DNA of 7,312 nucleotides from Deltaproteobacteria bacterium (lineage in GTDB: Bacteria; Desulfobacterota; Deferrimicrobia; Deferrimicrobiales; Deferrimicrobiaceae): contig DOTC01000069.1 of assembly GCA_003513855.1 (NCBI GenBank), positions 23,624 to 30,935 of the forward strand, in the 5' to 3' direction. Below, in pieces: positions 6,652 through 7,312 of this stretch. The notes under the pieces were generated by a model that was not told the DNA's origin, searched no databases, and saw only the letters and a list, made by a program, of their open reading frames with translations. Within the stretch, counting starts at the first letter, position 1. Every line of letters begins with the position of its first letter. Made by a program: the position numbers and the translations under genes.

Positions 6652-7312
6652 ATCGATAGGAAGCGCGGGTTCTATGACGAGGCGCAGGAGACGATGCCTC
6701 CGGGGGAGCGGGAAGCGTTCCGGAGGGCGATTCTCTGCAATGCGGTGAAGCATGCCTACGAAAACGCACCGGCGACCAGAAAAAAGATGGACGAAGCGGG
6801 GGTCAGACCCTCGGAAGTGCACGACATCACAGACCTGGCAAGGATCCCCGTTACCCGGAAGGCGGACCTGAAATCGATCCAGAAGGCAGAGCTTCCGTTC
6901 GGCGGTCTGGCGGCGGCACCCCCGCGAGCCATGCGCCGGATCTACGTCTCGCCCGGCCCCACGTACGATCCGGAAGGGAGGGAGGAGAGCCACTGGCGGT
7001 GGGAGAAGGCATTCGTGGCTGCGGGATTCCGGCCCGGCGACATCGTGCAGAACACCTTCATGTACCACTTCTCCCCGGCCGGCCTCATGTTCGACGAGGC
7101 GCTCATCCGGATCGGCTGTACCGTGATTCCTGCGGGCGTGGGAAACACGGAGATGCAGGCGCAGGTCATGCGGGACCTCTGCGTAACCGGGTATGTAGGG
7201 ACCCCCTCGTTTCTCATGACCGTTCTCGAGAAGGGGAAGGAGATGGGGATCACTCCCGGGAACGGTCTTTGCCTCCAGGTTGCGCTCGTCGCCGCCGAGA
7301 TGCTCCCCGAAA
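6649..7312 (+). CDS. Phenylacetate-CoA-ligase-like AMP-forming ligase (5' part; runs off the window end)
   Basis: The first 221 residues of a PaaK-family acyl-CoA ligase are present, about half the usual 430 or so. The family is expected to convert an aryl acid such as phenylacetate to its CoA ester with ATP. Evidence: the N-terminal RAILCNAVKHAYENAPATRKKMDEAGV with ITDLARIPVTRKADL, the standard opening of PaaK proteins; PFGGL at about 84-88; a GFRPGDIVQNTF..HFSPAG stretch; and YVGTPSFL around Thr185-Pro186-Ser187, matching the ATPS-type motif. Where classical PaaK has a Ser/Thr/Gly-rich P-loop (SSGTTG), this protein reads IYVSPGPTYDPEG (98-110). Similar variants exist, as I recall, in deltaproteobacterial paralogues, so it may be a subfamily with changed activity. 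It probably belongs to the liv operon (82-base gap, same strand), but the palindrome before it could uncouple expression. Translation starts at TTG. Confidence 0.82.
   Translation, partial: MIDRKRGFYDEAQETMPPGEREAFRRAILCNAVKHAYENAPATRKKMDEAGVRPSEVHDITDLARIPVTRKADLKSIQKAELPFGGLAAAPPRAMRRIYVSPGPTYDPEGREESHWRWEKAFVAAGFRPGDIVQNTFMYHFSPAGLMFDEALIRIGCTVIPAGVGNTEMQAQVMRDLCVTGYVGTPSFLMTVLEKGKEMGITPGNGLCLQVALVAAEMLPE

Noticed and set aside
6629..6652. Tiny ORF MGKRRGS whose TGA overlaps the TTG start of the PaaK-like gene
   Set aside because: No ribosome site ahead of its ATG, and the purine tract it encodes is simply the ribosome site of the downstream gene; a coupling leader is possible but unsupported.

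Overview
The window is GC-rich (about 60% by eye) and almost fully coding, with every gene on the + strand. It carries a branched-chain-amino-acid-type (Liv/HAAT family) ABC importer operon interleaved with two AMP-forming acyl-CoA ligases. The gene order, GC-rich codon use and characteristic protein wording (for example LivG with LPYGLRKRVE and DEPMAGMN, LivM starting with a CGDF..TY segment, LivF ending in KHYKRRKRW) recall Deltaproteobacteria such as Geobacter-like or Desulfuromonadota relatives. That assignment is from memory and has not been tested by a search.

Layout, left to right: the 3' part of livG (ATPase, 1-462); a long-chain-type acyl-CoA synthetase (459-2375) that overlaps livG by 4 bases; livH permease (2385-3281); livM permease (3283-4350); a 160-base spacer with an unused Shine-Dalgarno-like site and possible weak folds; livK periplasmic binding protein (4511-5692); a 79-base spacer with a very strong G/C hairpin that lacks a U-tract; livF ATPase (5772-6566); an 82-base AT-rich spacer with a REP-like palindrome; and the 5' part of a phenylacetate-CoA-ligase-like gene (6649 to the window end) that starts at TTG.

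Working model: LivK captures a ligand in the periplasm, LivH/LivM form the channel and LivG/LivF power it. The co-transcribed ligases could activate the imported acid to its CoA thioester, which would trap it in the cytoplasm. An acyl-CoA synthetase between livG and livH, plus a PaaK-family gene downstream, argues that the cargo may be an aromatic or aliphatic carboxylic acid rather than Leu/Ile/Val. The sequence alone cannot settle the substrate.

There are no tRNA, rRNA, CRISPR, integrase or IS genes in the window. I found no clearly undescribed system. The features most worth a second look are the ligase-in-transporter operon, the PaaK homologue without the usual Ser/Thr/Gly-rich P-loop, the REP-like palindrome before it, and the two intercistronic structures around livK.
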